Assembly (NCBI GenBank): GCA_001465935.1
Contig: LNKV01000015.1
Span: forward strand, 1 to 64,000
DNA length: 64,000 bases
From: Clarireedia homoeocarpa
Lineage: Eukaryota > Ascomycota > Leotiomycetes > Helotiales > Rutstroemiaceae
Reading direction: 5' to 3'
The notes below the pieces were generated by a model, which was not told the DNA's origin, ran no database searches, and worked only from the letters and a program-made list of their open reading frames with translations. Positions 21,817-33,294 of the stretch are shown one piece after another. The position numbers and the translations under genes were made by a program. Within the stretch, counting starts at the first letter, position 1, and each line of letters begins with the position of its first letter.

Positions 21817-23647
21817 ATGATGGCTGCCGTCGAGACCAATATCCAGACCCCGGCTACTCTTCCCAGTCCGGGACGAGTAATTATGTCCGACACACACAAA
21901 ATCATGACCCTACCTGCTGATATTCTACTCCAAGTGTGCGAGGAACTGGGAAACCAACTTGATTTTGGAACCCTCTTCAATTGCGCCTTGTCTGGCAGGC
22001 AATTGGCTGGTTCGGCTCTGTTGTGGTTGTATAGGTGGATTGTGTGCAATCAGACATCGGATTGGATCTATACTGACCATCTGCAGAATACACAACGAGT
22101 ACCTACGGATCGTGAGTAGTGAAGGAGATGCGCCCGAATGGGCAGAAACACAAAACCGCAACTCTCGATCGAGCCCAGTGTCAAGATGGGCATTGTTGTG
22201 GAAGTCTGTCATACGATCGAGCTTAGGAGCCACTTCACATCCATATTGTCTATACATACGGTCACTTGATTTAAGCAATCTCTCGCTGCTACTGGAAGAT
22301 CCTGTGTTTCGAACGTCTACGGTGGACGACTTCTTCGGGGATGAAATGGCAGAGTTTTTGAGCATAGACGGAACACCTCACAGACGGTCGAAGCGGAATG
22401 GTCGTGCGCCAGTGCGACTTAATTCTGGAATCATTCTCAACCTTATAGGGGAGTCGATTACTAGATATGTGAGTGAACGCGCAGACGTGAACCATACAAC
22501 GGTTGCATTAGAACAACTTTCTGGTGATATTACGTCTGTTGCGTTACCGATTTGGGTTGGGCGCCTGTCGAGACTACGTTCGATGACGATATGGGACGGA
22601 CAGGCACTCAACAAAAGTGTCGCAGATGCTATCCTAAAGCAGTGTCCTAATTTTGAAGAGGTTCGAATCTGGCTGTGCGGGGACGATACAGACCAAATAC
22701 CTGCCTCCTTCATAGAAGGACTCAAGCCGAACAGTCTTGTTTCGGTTGAGGTTCTTTCCCACTGTAAAGTCGGCCCGGCATTTCTTGCAGCCTTGAGCCA
22801 CCATTCCAAATCACTGAAAAACCTGAAGCTTCTGAGTTTGAAAACAGAAGCCATCAAGAATTTAAATCTTCTCCAGCAGTGTACAAGTCTCGAAGTACTT
22901 GACATTGAGGATGCAGAGCGGGTTGTTGACCTAGAAAGCACCGAGAACGATGTCTTTCTCGAGGTTGTAGAATGGCTAGGTCGTTGCGACAAGCTCCGGG
23001 AGTTGGCCATGAAGAAAGTCGTCAGTGCACCGGCGATCCTTAGTCGGGTCTGTCTTCACAACAACATACGTCTTAAAAGATTGGAAGTGCATGGTCCTGC
23101 TCTTGTCACCGGTTCCGAGTTCTACCGGGCACTTTCTCATCAAACGGATCTAGAAGACCTTGCTCTTCGTGGCAGTTCAGACGACGTCTTCAGGTCTCTA
23201 GATGAAATTTCCAATGTTGTTGCATCCATCTCACATCTTACAAAGCTCAAGGAACTCACCATCGCAGAATCATTCGAGTTTTTCAGCAGTTCGGAGATCA
23301 GGCGCCTGGCCAATAATCTACCTCTTCTTGAAAAATTTCATTTCTCGGGGTATGGCGTAGGAGATGAGATTCTCCCCCACCTAGCAAACTTACACTATTT
23401 ACGAGACTTAAATATTGCTGCAGTGACCAGTTTCACCCGGGATGGCCTACTGAGCTATATTTCCACCCTACGGGATACGAATCAAGGTCTCCAGTTGTCA
23501 GTTTTATGTCAGAATGCAGACTTTGATTTGGGAGGATTGGAAGAACAGCTCATTCGAGAGGCAATTTCAGCGAAGGTAGGCGGAAGGTTTGACTACCAAT
23601 TGCTGAGGGAGGCGGCCGAGTCGGAGTTTGACTCGGCGTCGGATTAA
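21817..23647 (+). CDS. F-box-like protein with leucine-rich repeats
   Basis: Two exons, 21817-22034 and 22087-23647, separated by a 52-nt intron, give 592 residues. An F-box-like helix set is at residues 30-72 (MTLPADILLQVCEEL, then LFNCALSGRQLAGSALLWLYR). The region from about 170 onward has irregular leucine-rich repeats such as SLVSVEVLSHCKVG, LKNLKLLSLKTEAI and LEVLDIEDAERVV. Proteins of this build usually pair with Skp1 in SCF ubiquitin ligases and bind substrate through the repeats, but no substrate is suggested. A second Met directly follows the first. The splice is needed because the first frame stops at 22119, and joining restores LWLYRIHNEYLRIV. Family assignment is moderate; function unknown. 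Confidence 0.82.
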
Positions 23648-23875
23648 AATCGTTTTTATTGGGCTAGATAGGTTTGGTTTGGTTGGAAGGCTGGGAATTC
23701 CTTGGAGTTATGTTAGCTGATCTACTGAGCACGGTGATGACGGTTGTCTTGGGAGTACTATACTGGGTCGAGATATTAATACTATGTGGATTATAACTTT
23801 AGATAATGTATTCTGCTGTGGCTACGCTCATCCAATGGCACCCTAGTCTTAAATGCTATCCACATACTCAAAAAC

Positions 23876-24733
23876 TCAGATTTCATCTCCACCTCTCTCC
23901 TTTATAAACTCTTCGATTTCTCTTCCTAGCATGCCTGTTGCCTCCAGCATGAGTAAATGTCCCACCCCCTCCAAAACTCTCATCTTCTTCTTTCTCCCCT
24001 CCACTCCCCTCAGATTCCCAAGAACCTCCCCACTCACTCTCTCTACTGTCTCCACCTTATCTGCTCCTCCCACTACAACGAGAGTCGGAACATGGATCTC
24101 GCTTGCTTCCGCCACATAATCTTCTTTCATACCATAGCTCGGCCATGCAGCTTTCGCGTGCTCATTCGCGCCTACCATTTCGGATGCCAGTCCACTGACA
24201 GTGGAAGGAGGAAGCGGGGTCGATGATAAGATATTTGTGACAGTGTAGGTTGCTGATTCAAGCGTGGAGTAGGCTGTTATTTGCTGTTTAGACATTTCTT
24301 CGGGGAGGATGAGAGGCGATGGCGGTGCAGGGGCCAAGAGGATTAAAGCTCGGAGTTGAGGATAGGGTGCGGGGAGGTCCTGGATGCACGCGGCGAGGTG
24401 CATAGCTACTTTGGCACCCATGGAGTGTCCGAGTAGGATGAATGACTGAGAAGAAGGGAGAAGTCGTGGGAGCAGGGCTTGTACGTCGGCAGAATAGTTA
24501 TGAACATGGTAGGCGTCTTTGGAAGCAGGTCCGGTAGATGAACCCCACCCACGAAAGTCAATGGCAATTGTATGGTATTTGGGGGCAAGAAGTGTCATGA
24601 GTGGAATGTATGTACGAGAGGAGCCGCCCCAGAAATGGAGAAATACGAGGGTGGGCACGGCATTGGGAGACCCAAAAGAGAGGACGTTGAGCTGGGTTTC
24701 GGGACTTAGCTCGTAGACTTCAAAGTTTGCCAT
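23876..24733 (-). CDS. Alpha/beta hydrolase
   Basis: Intronless, 285 residues, a normal size for a minimal alpha/beta-hydrolase fold enzyme. The oxyanion-hole region is FLHFWGGSSRT (about 31-41). The nucleophile elbow is GHSMG with Ser104. A later aspartate lies in VVVGGADKVET, and the catalytic histidine is in LEGVGHLLMLEA near residue 262. A cap-like segment lies between about 140 and 200. No signal peptide or membrane segment is evident, so it is probably cytosolic. The closest recognisable style is that of haloperoxidase- or lactonase-like bacterial and fungal hydrolases; the substrate is unknown. It is convergent with the F-box gene at its 3' end. Confidence 0.88.
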   Translation of the reverse strand: MANFEVYELSPETQLNVLSFGSPNAVPTLVFLHFWGGSSRTYIPLMTLLAPKYHTIAIDFRGWGSSTGPASKDAYHVHNYSADVQALLPRLLPSSQSFILLGHSMGAKVAMHLAACIQDLPAPYPQLRALILLAPAPPSPLILPEEMSKQQITAYSTLESATYTVTNILSSTPLPPSTVSGLASEMVGANEHAKAAWPSYGMKEDYVAEASEIHVPTLVVVGGADKVETVERVSGEVLGNLRGVEGRKKKMRVLEGVGHLLMLEATGMLGREIEEFIKERGGDEI

Positions 24734-25120
24734 TCTGTTGAACTTGTCGGTTGACTATTGCAATTTCCGTGGGGGGACCTTGATTCTATTTATCTTGGAA
24801 GATGTTCGTATGTTATAACGACGTTCCCCATCCGAAAGAACATAGCTCCACTTGTCCGCAAGGCGTAGAATGTCAGAAATATTTGGAATTGTTAGGAATC
24901 AGACGTAGGTTTAGGACTGTAGATCCCTTGCAGATGTATTTCGCCGTCAATGCAGTATCTATATCATGGTCGCGGGATTTAGATAACTTGTAGCGGATAT
25001 AGAAGCAAGTCTTCGGATTTACATACACGCTCTTAGCAGGAAAGTGCCGCTCCGCGTGTGAGTATCTGCTGATGTTGCCCAATTTGTCATGAAGTTTTCT
25101 ATTGTTGTCGACGATGCAGC
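24734..25120. other. Short intergenic region
   Basis: 387 bp between the start of the alpha/beta hydrolase gene and the stop of the release-factor-like gene, both on the minus strand. It should hold the hydrolase promoter and the 3' untranslated region of its neighbour. Nothing else seen. Confidence 0.5.
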
Positions 25121-25809
25121 TTAAGTCCCGTTCGCCTTTTCGGATCTTGTGGCTTCGCGTTCTGCCGTGTCTGATACCTTTCCCTGGTCATCTGGGCTCC
25201 CCTCGACTTCGATCCCCTCCTGTTCCGCTTCCTCTTCCTCAAACCCTTCCTGTTCCTCCCCAGTTAAATCATCCTCATCTTGCAATCTCGCAGATTTCTC
25301 TTCAGCCAAGGCTCGGTATTTTCGTTTGCTCTTCTTCACAGCACTACTCTTCCTCCTCTTCTTCGTCTCCCCTACCACCGCAATCCTGCTCTCTTTCCCC
25401 TTTTCCAGCAGTTCCAGTCTTTCTGCTAGCATCTGCCGAGCAATTTTTCTGTTCTGCGTACGCGAACGAGTAGCCTGGACTTTGAGAACCATGCCTGTTG
25501 GGATGTGCTTCAATTGCACTGCGGAAGATGTTTTGTTCTGACAACTTTGTGAGCTGGGAATTAGACATGGGAAATACAAGCAGAGCTACTTACGATCTTC
25601 TGCCCTCCAGGGCCGCTTCCTTTTAGGAAGACTTCTGTAAAATCCTCTTCATTGATGGGTGGAGGCCGGTCCGGCATTTTCTTCTTCCATAATGATGGAG
25701 ACGTGCTGAGGCAGCGCTGGGTCACTGCCGCACAATTTTTAGGGTGTGCGCCTCTCAGCCAAGGTAAGAGTCTTCGTAACATTGTACATCTTGCCCATTC
25801 AATTGCCAT
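25121..25809 (-). CDS. Mitochondrial GGQ-domain peptide release factor-like protein
   Basis: Small class I release-factor-like protein with the peptidyl-tRNA hydrolysis motif but no codon-recognition domains, like yeast Rso55 and human MTRFR (C12orf65). Such proteins help rescue stalled mitochondrial ribosomes. Two exons, 25594-25809 and 25121-25537, with a 56-nt intron, give 210 residues. The motif GSGPGGQKINKTSSAVQLKH has the GGQ at residues 68-70, and the intron falls two codons after it. The first 45 residues contain an Arg-rich amphipathic stretch (LRRLLPWLRG) and a RCLSTSPS motif resembling a mitochondrial presequence. The tail is lysine-rich, then strongly acidic. Met10 is an alternative start that would put the presequence at the very N-terminus. 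Confidence 0.9.
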
Positions 25810-26152
25810 GGAACGGGGTGTGCAATTGCAGGATACAAGTAAAAATCACTAGGTTTTGTGGTGGGACCCATTAAACCCTGGTAGCATTAGGCTTATCGGC
25901 GCCGGCAATTTAATTCCTTCCAAGCCCGTCGTCACCTCCGTCCGCTTCGAACAAAAAATACAATTTCCCCCATTCTCCTCCAACTCTCGTCAAATCATTG
26001 CAGGTATTTTCTATTTTCCAAACTCAACTGGGAAATCATCTGCTCGCTCTCGACCCAACTCCCTCGATCCAGCTCACTGGAAGTCAATTGCGTCCGCCCA
26101 GAAGCGAACGCCGAAAACAGCGTACCGCCAGATCACACGATTAGGGGTAACA
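25810..26152. promoter_or_regulatory. Divergent promoter region, release factor / ssSPT gene
   Basis: 343 bp between divergent starts. The first start for the release factor could lie 27 bp further in. No specific element assigned. Confidence 0.4.
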
Positions 26153-26616
26153 ATGTCTATGTTTGCATCTACCTTTCGATGGCTGCAGAGGAAGAGATAT
26201 CAGTATGAGGTATAATCATGCCTTTCTACTGTTTGAGAGTGCATTCTAATGGTGGTCAAACAGGTCACATTCTCGTTATATATGTTGACGCCCACGGAGA
26301 AATTCATATTCAGTATGTCGTCCGAAACCTTTATGTGCCGCTTTCCATGAGGGATATGGAAATCCTGTATGCGAGGGCTATGTGCTAACCCTGAACTGCA
26401 GACTCCTTTCTTTTCCTTTTCTTCAGCATGATTGTCATCGCCATGACACTCTATCTTCCACAACACATCACTTTCCTTACCAACCGCGCGTGGTTCTATT
26501 ATAATGGTGACGAGTCCGCCAAGTCTGCTCTTACATCTTCCAGTCCGGTGATAGTGGAAGCGGTCAAGGAAACAATCGTGAAGGCTACTGCGAATACAGG
26601 TGGAAAAGAGTTATGA
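26153..26616 (+). CDS. Small activating subunit of serine palmitoyltransferase (ssSPT-like)
   Basis: Small ER membrane protein that stimulates serine palmitoyltransferase, the first step of sphingolipid synthesis. Three exons, 26153-26209, 26264-26312 and 26402-26616, give 106 residues. Splicing rebuilds the family core: RYQYEVTFSLYMLTPTEKFI, then FNSFLFLFFSMIVIAM, then YLPQHITFL. This parallels the human SPTSSA core, in which a YQY motif, LYMLEPWE, one membrane helix and PQHI occur in the same order and spacing. One transmembrane helix is expected at about residues 37-54. The C-terminal 40 residues are Ser/Thr/Lys-rich and not conserved in that family. Short exons and phase changes make this gene easy to miss. 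Confidence 0.87.
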
Positions 26617-26922
26617 TGGACTAGTGCGAGGATCGCTGCACGATAGACTGAAATGCGTGTATGAATACCTGAGATGAGACGCGACAAATGAATGGTTCGG
26701 GGTGTGTTATGATGAGGTTTTCAATATCGAGCGGGCGTTTGTGATTAGAATGGGTTAGGGAGGATGATCATAAACGCGCCGTTATAATACTTAATATTGA
26801 TTTTGTTCTTGAGCTAAATTTGAATGACGAACGGGAAAGATGTCTTATACATATACGCGAAACGTTTGTGTCCTTAGCGGGGTAATATTATCATTAGGTG
26901 AATAGCTTCTTTTGTCCAAGAA
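26617..26922. other. Convergent intergenic region
   Basis: 306 bp between the stop codons of the ssSPT gene and the Mis6 gene. 3' untranslated regions only; nothing else seen. Confidence 0.5.
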
Positions 26923-29392
26923 TCATGCTCTCTCTCTAGTAGACATTAGATGCTTCATAGTGTTGTACATCAATTCTCCAACCCCAGGAAACCCTCTGTC
27001 TTCTAGATACCGCAAAACTCCCAAACGATAATCTTGCCATGAGATTACTAACCCTCCATCATTACTCAGTCTCTTCAGTGAAGCCTGCGTCACGGGCCCC
27101 GCATGTCGAATAGTAATCCTACCCTCGGCTTGATCTTCCAGCTCCCTCACGTAAGAGATTGCAAAATGGCAAATGAGTGGAGAGTAAGAGAGACTGAATA
27201 GAGAACTCAGTGAAAGTCCTGTGTCTAGTCTGGGAATATACGTCTCTAGTCCAGCAGCAGTTTGTTCCGGAAGAAGACAGCCAAGAGCATTTACATCTGT
27301 TTTGTTGAATGCGCGTGATCGCCACAAGCAGTTACAGAGATCCATAAGAAAACCATTGAAATGATTTACATAGTCCTTTGGGTATGGCTGGCAGCCACTA
27401 CCGGGAGTCATAGCTGCTTCGAAAGCTCTCTTGTAAATAGCAAGGACGTTGCAGAGTCGACTGGCAACAGAGAGGCTAGGGCTGAAATAAAGAGCGTAGA
27501 CTAGCTGAGATGGAGGGATGTTGATTCTGACCTTGGATATCAGAGCCGGGTTCGAGATGAGGGATGCATTCGCCTCATAAAAGTCGAGAATTGTTGAGTA
27601 CGCAGCCACGGTAGGAGTGTCTTGCAATATCCTGAGTGCAAGCACATTACCATGGTTCACAAGAGCGTCAAGAGCCGCACTGTCTGCTTTCGTTATAGAA
27701 GCTTGGGTGAGTAGAATAATACCCCATTTACTCATAAGGGCTGTGTAAAAGTCGAGCAGAACAGAGAGTTGTTCTGGTGAGTCATCCAAAATTGCATCCT
27801 CCAGGGGCATGAAGGTGTTCTGGTAAAGTTCTGCTATGTTGTCAGAATTATCAGAGGGATTGAACAATAGGTATAAACTATACTTTCGAAGGAATCAATG
27901 GGTCCGTGACTTAAAAGACCCAGGACTAGATCGCGATTGGTTACCCCATTCCATGTGGGCATCATTGCGCATAGATACAACAGGCATGCGGTTGGAAGTT
28001 GCTAGAAAATATAAGCATGGTGATCCACGCTTTAAGTATGCACTCACCTTGGTAAAATTGGTGTATTCTAGGATTGCTTGAAGCATATCAGCTATCTCTG
28101 TCTCTGAGCTCCGGCCATCTTCCAGTTGATCCTCAAAAAAAGCTAGAAGCCAGTGATCTATCCGCCGCTGTGTATTGTGAGAAGACTTAAGCTGAAGGAA
28201 TTTCTGTAGCAATGGGTCACCAATAGCGGCCACTAGCTGGTTTGGTAGCTCAATTTTCTCGAGCTTTGAGACGAAATCGTCAACATCCTCAACTTCTTCT
28301 AGTGTGGTTGATGTCTAGCGAACAATTAGCAAGTGTTATATAATTACAGGTCTGGTAGGTGTTCACCTCGTGAGCATAAGATGTATGAACTGGTGGCAGA
28401 ACATTGTGCTTCCTCTCCTTGATTGATTTTCGAGCTACACGAAAATTGCGCTGCTCGGACAGGAGCTCGTCCTTAGTTTTTTGAAGGTGGTTTTCTTGAA
28501 TTTCTCCAAGCCTTTCGTTCCATTCGCGATTTGGATGCTGATATAGTTTCAGCTCTTGGTTCCTTTCTTTAGCCTAGCTATGGAAATTCCTTACTGTGAA
28601 AACTGATGCCCGCCCCCTGGTTACATCACCCACAATAACTTCCGGATAATAGTCTTTGTAGACTCTCATAAGCCCAACTAAGGCGGGGTCATGGCCGGCC
28701 TGCCTCGCCCACTGCATTCTTTCTACAGTTAGTAAAGCTTGTAGAGTTCCTCAGCAGAACATACAATGCTTGTATCCTAAATGGGCGAACATGTTTCCGT
28801 CGCGTGATCAGGGATAACACGTGACATAACTGAGACCTAAGGAGGTTAGCTACGACTGGAACGGGTCCCTTAGAGGGGCCCTACCTAAGAGCTATAGTGT
28901 CGAGTAAATTGAAGATCACTGCATATAGTCGCGAAAGAATCTCCTGGGTCTCCAGGACATCATACACCATGATCAGCCATTTCAGCAATGCTGCTTGTGA
29001 TGCATATGAAGGTTTGGCTTCTCCATGACCAAGACTTCCAATCACTTTGATGACAATGGAATCAGTGACTTTGTCGACAGGATAGAGATTCTTGATCAAC
29101 TTCCCAATGCTGCCCTGGTCAAGCTCATTTGGCAAAGTGATGATATCGACAAGTTTGTCTAGAGACGCGTCGGACAATCCTTCGTCATAAGCTCTAGAGC
29201 ATACTTTGTCGATTTGAGTTGAAATCTTGATTGTTCTTTGCTTTGCTGGGATGCGCGAAGCTGCAATGATGAGTAAGTATATGAAACCACTATACAAAAA
29301 TGTGGTAGCGACGCGTTGGGCAATCCCTCACCGTTTTCAAGATCGTTCAGCATATCATTGATATCTTCATCATCTCTAAATGGACTTTCCAT
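26923..29392 (-). CDS. MIS6: Inner kinetochore protein Mis6 / CENP-I (Ctf3)
   Basis: Component of the constitutive centromere-associated network, needed for kinetochore assembly (S. pombe Mis6, yeast Ctf3, human CENP-I). Eight exons: 29332-29392, 28885-29260, 28765-28836, 28595-28718, 28367-28537, 28048-28314, 27884-28001 and 26923-27833. They join in frame to 699 residues, a typical size. The conserved N-terminal block reads LDQGSIGKLIKNLYP and QAALLKWLIMVYDVLE. It continues with LITRRKHVRPFRIQAL and VGLMRVYKDYYPEVIVGDV, which straddle exon junctions. Later landmarks are MMPTWNGVTNRDLVLGLLSH and ELYQNTFMPLEDAIL. The protein is almost entirely helical in composition. The exon 3/4 acceptor was chosen (GAAAG before AATGCAG) because it keeps phase. 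Confidence 0.9.
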
Positions 29393-31446
29393 TGCGAGCC
29401 TATCATATGTTTTCTTTTGAAATGGTGAACAAATAATTTTCGATGGGATTTGATAGTTAGTAACTCGAAATGGTTGATGTTACAGAAGTTGGTGGTTTGT
29501 ATAGCTCTCCTCGTTCGCGTTTTCGTGTAACCATAAATTGCAGCAAACAGCCGAAGGCATGATCCCTTACATGTTCACAACCACATTAGGAAAAACACAA
29601 CCACCTACCTCATCGTCAACAACCCTCCCTACGCCATCTTCATCATCAATCTTCACGGCTCCCACGCACTTGGCGAAAATGAGAAGAAGAGATTGGTGAA
29701 GATTTTGGATGGAACATATAACTAAATATATCTTGTGTGATTCCAGAACAATGCAAGATGATGATCTGGATGACGAGCCTATACACCTTTGACCAATTAT
29801 GGTCCGTCTTCATCATGCATTTCTCTGTCTACAACGCTTTTTAGTTCTGAGCGATTCATTTTCATCATACGACCCGAGATATCCGCCTTCTCATCATGCA
29901 CATGGTCAGAAATACATTACTTGAGGCTGTCTTTCCCTGTGCTATTGAATATTTTGATCAGCTCACGATGACTTCACATGGTTGTGAGCCAAGACGGGGA
30001 CATCAGGCTGGCCGCGGGCTCCGCACAAACAGTATTTCAAAACACACAAATAGCCAGCGAATCGCCGTACTTTCCCCTGGCTCATCAACGAATATCCGTG
30101 GTATATCCTGTTCAGGGGGGTAGGCAGAGACAACCATGCGTTGTGTTGTACAGACTTACGCCGCACGGAACAGTCACGGAATATCCGTATGGCTTGTAGG
30201 GGAATGCGAGCTGCAAGTTGTGAGCTGTATCTACGAGTCCCGGGAATTGCATACTAAGTATCAGGGTGATGGAAGTGTCGCTGTTATGAATCTACTTTTG
30301 AGCCTTTTGCTGATGTTTCTTCTAGTACCAATTTTTGGCTCACGGACTCTACAATTTCTTCATATAACCTAGATAACTTGTGGGCATCTTCTATGCCTAA
30401 GTATAGCCGATTCTGGTGCTTGAAATATAAGGAAAGCTATAAAGGTAGGGGGTGTGGTCCGGGTTTGTCTAGGTTCTCGCCTCTGATGGGCCACTTCTTA
30501 CGAATTGCTATTTCCAATCATGATATGCAGCGCTGGCACACTACACATTGAGTCAGGCTCGCCAGGAATCTTAGTCACGACTATGGGATGCCCAGTAGTT
30601 CCAGGATGCCAACCAACTTTTGTACCTAACTTCCGTCTCTTCTATAACACTTAAAGTTCAACCCCGCGGCTCGTTCAACTGGCACCCCGCGACGCAACAC
30701 CATTACTGCATATTATTCGAAAGCGTCAGTTTCATAATTCTGACGCTCGAGCAATACTTGAAGGGCTACTTTTGCGCTCTAATCGACAACTAGCAAGCTG
30801 CCGGAACGAAAGGCTCGACCTCGCAGCTAATACACAAGAATCTTCCAAGTCGTCATCCACATTTGGCTTGGTGCCGCTGGCAATGACCAGCCTAGATCCC
30901 TACCCTGCAGAAATGGTAATACTTCTGAAAAAAGCTACCCGTCACACAAGACCATTGGCGCGTTACACATGATTTCATCCTATGAGGTACCTGCACCCCC
31001 CAAATTCTAATCACAATCCTCAAATCGCACTGTAACCCATGTCCAGGGTTATACAATCTCTGGCTCTAGTTCTCGCGCTATATTCAGCAGCACTGCTACT
31101 AGCTGAGAGCGGAACTTGGCGATCGATATAGGGCAGAGCGCCCGTCACACTACCTTTCCGTTAAAAGTGGAAAAGCCTGCGGAATATTTCGAACTCGTAT
31201 TGTGGAAACAATCTATACCAGAACCAGGTAGACTCTGCACTGGGAAAACTTATCCGAATCCTGACGCCATGTCGAGCCATACCCGAGTTTAGGTCAAGCA
31301 ACCATGCTGTTGGAAATAGTGCTTAGAATATCTAGTATTTTGATGCATTCTTGTCAAGGAATTTAGGTACCTCACGATTCCCCCCAGATTTACATAAACA
31401 AGATCATCATGTTGACGAAAGACAGGTCGCAGGCTCGAGTCTTGAT
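29393..31446. other. Gene-poor stretch with degraded-looking short frames
   Basis: The left edge should carry the Mis6 promoter. No complete gene is supportable. Short plus-strand frames of natural composition occur. One runs from about 30528 to 30654. A 30-residue hydrophobic, signal-peptide-like frame lies at 31039-31131 (MSRVIQSLALVLALYSAALL). It is followed in another frame by about 55 codons ending at about 31290. These may be relics. A perfect 8-bp inverted repeat (AGCGTCAG/CTGACGCT) is near 30722-30747. Confidence 0.5.
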
Positions 31447-33294
31447 ATGTCATCCCATGTGGAGGGGTCAAATAGTAGTGACCATGATGATCCGATGTAT
31501 GCTCCTCCAATTCTCGACGTGGATTACAAATTTAACCTTATTTTAGGCAGGTTGATGAAGAATCTGACTCTGATACAGACGTATCATCTGAATCGTCAGA
31601 TGAAGAAGACTCTCTCGCTACAATTTGGAGGGATTCTACAAACTGGTTGGCGCGGGTTCAATCACTGCAGGAACCCGAGGTCATCATACTGCTTAGTCCA
31701 GTCGTCGTACCAGTCACTCAAGATCCGTCTGATATCAGCGACCCTTTTGAGCCTTTAGGTCGGGCATTGGCGAGGCGACATGCCAAAGTAAGGCATGTGC
31801 CATATACTCAGAGGTGAGCAGTCGGTAGCCGGCCATTTTCAATAAACAAACGACTAATGACATAGAAATGGAATCACTTCTACACACCTTGGATTCATAA
31901 AGAGGGGCCACGTCATTATTTTATGTTTCGTCGTCCGACCTGAACAGCAGCTCCAACTTGAGATCGCGGATGTCGTTTTTGCAGTTAGCGAAGATAAACC
32001 ATGCATCATTGTCATATGCGGCGATTCGACAGATATGCAAGATTCGATACCGTTCCCCACAGTCATCTTAACCGCAGACTACTCTACACAAGCTCTAGAG
32101 ATGGCAGCCACATTGATCTTTGGGGAACGTCAACCTAACCCTAATGAAGTACTAGCAGTTTTGAGACCCAGGCAGTTGGAACCGGTACGGCCCAAGCTTT
32201 GGCCGGTGGACCAATGGAATGAAGCCAGGGATGTGTCAAGCATTCATAGTCTATGGGTGGAAAACTTCGATCGCCGTTTTTCTATCGACGCTGCGACTCT
32301 GAGATCTCTGCTCCATCGTGAAGGCTACGCAAAACACTACGTCGTTCGATCTCCTACAAGTGGTGAAGTGCTTGGATTCTGTGCTACATATCTGTCATAC
32401 ATCGATCAGGAAGGGGAGAGGCTTATTGCATCGTTAGCAATGCTTTTAGTCAAATCCGCATATCAACGACAGGGCATCGGACTGAGTCTCCACTCCCATG
32501 CGGTAGATCAGCTAAGAAGGACACGCGGCGTGATAAGGCTACAGCTTGGAAGTACTTTTCCAAGAATGCTCTATGGGCCTCTAGTAGGACCTACAGGAGC
32601 GCTCACAACCAGTGATGAATGGTTCCGTCGACGAGGCTGGACACTGGATAAATATGTGCCCGGGCAAGGGCAGCTTGTTTATGATCTCATTCTGCATACT
32701 AGGAATTGGACGTATCAAGAGCAGAGATCACAAGAGCTCTTCAGATATCGACCCTGTACACAGGATGATATGACCAGAGTGCTCGAATTGGTGGAAAAAG
32801 CCTCAATTCAACAGGCACGGATGGGATGGTTCGATCAATACTTTTCTCTGATGAATGGACCCAACATTAAAGATATTGTTTTGTGTCTAGCAGGAAGCCA
32901 GATAGTTGCAACAGCACTAACATATACTCCTTCTTGTGGCAGTGCGGCAGCATCCAATCTACCGTGGGCTGAACGGGTTGGACGTGATGTTGGAGGTGTG
33001 ACTTGTGTGTGCATTTTTTGTAAGTTCTTCATCATTTACATCCTCTCCTTTGGTACAAATCTAACCTTTACAAAGCATCTGAACGTGATCCAATAATCGC
33101 AGGCTTACTCAATGCTTGTGTAATGAAATTGCATGAACAAGGCATGACAAAAATGTTCTGGGATGGTGTGGCAAATGGAGTAACGGAACTGAAACAATTT
33201 GGTAAGCAGACTTCCTCTGATTCTTTGCTTCTTTTCTGATCATCCAGGGTTTGAGGAGTGGGCAATCTATCGAGACGTCTGGAAAGACATATAG
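31447..33294 (+). CDS. GNAT-domain protein related to the C-terminal part of fungal GH3 N-acetylglucosaminidases
   Basis: Five exons, 31447-31496, 31547-31813, 31866-33019, 33076-33201 and 33248-33294, keep frame and give 547 residues. An acidic linker (VDEESDSDTDVSSESSDEED) leads into about 130 residues that include ALARRHAKVRHVPYT and look like the linker/accessory domain of GH3-GNAT fusion proteins. Two GNAT-like repeats follow. The first has the acetyl-CoA loop motif YQRQGIGLSLH; the second ends LLNACVMKLHEQGMTKMFWD and FEEWAIYRDVWKDI. In fungi this module normally follows a GH3 beta-N-acetylglucosaminidase domain of about 350-400 residues. I found no such domain in the 2 kb upstream, nor the GH3 motif KHFPGHG. 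The start at 31447 is uncertain: the frame is open back to 31336 but lacks another ATG. It could be a genuine stand-alone gene or a 5'-truncated copy with intact splicing. Confidence 0.7.

Noticed and set aside
31039..31131. 30-residue signal-peptide-like ORF as a real small gene
   Set aside because: It stops before any mature region, and continuation needs a frame change without a usable intron. Reported only as a possible relic.
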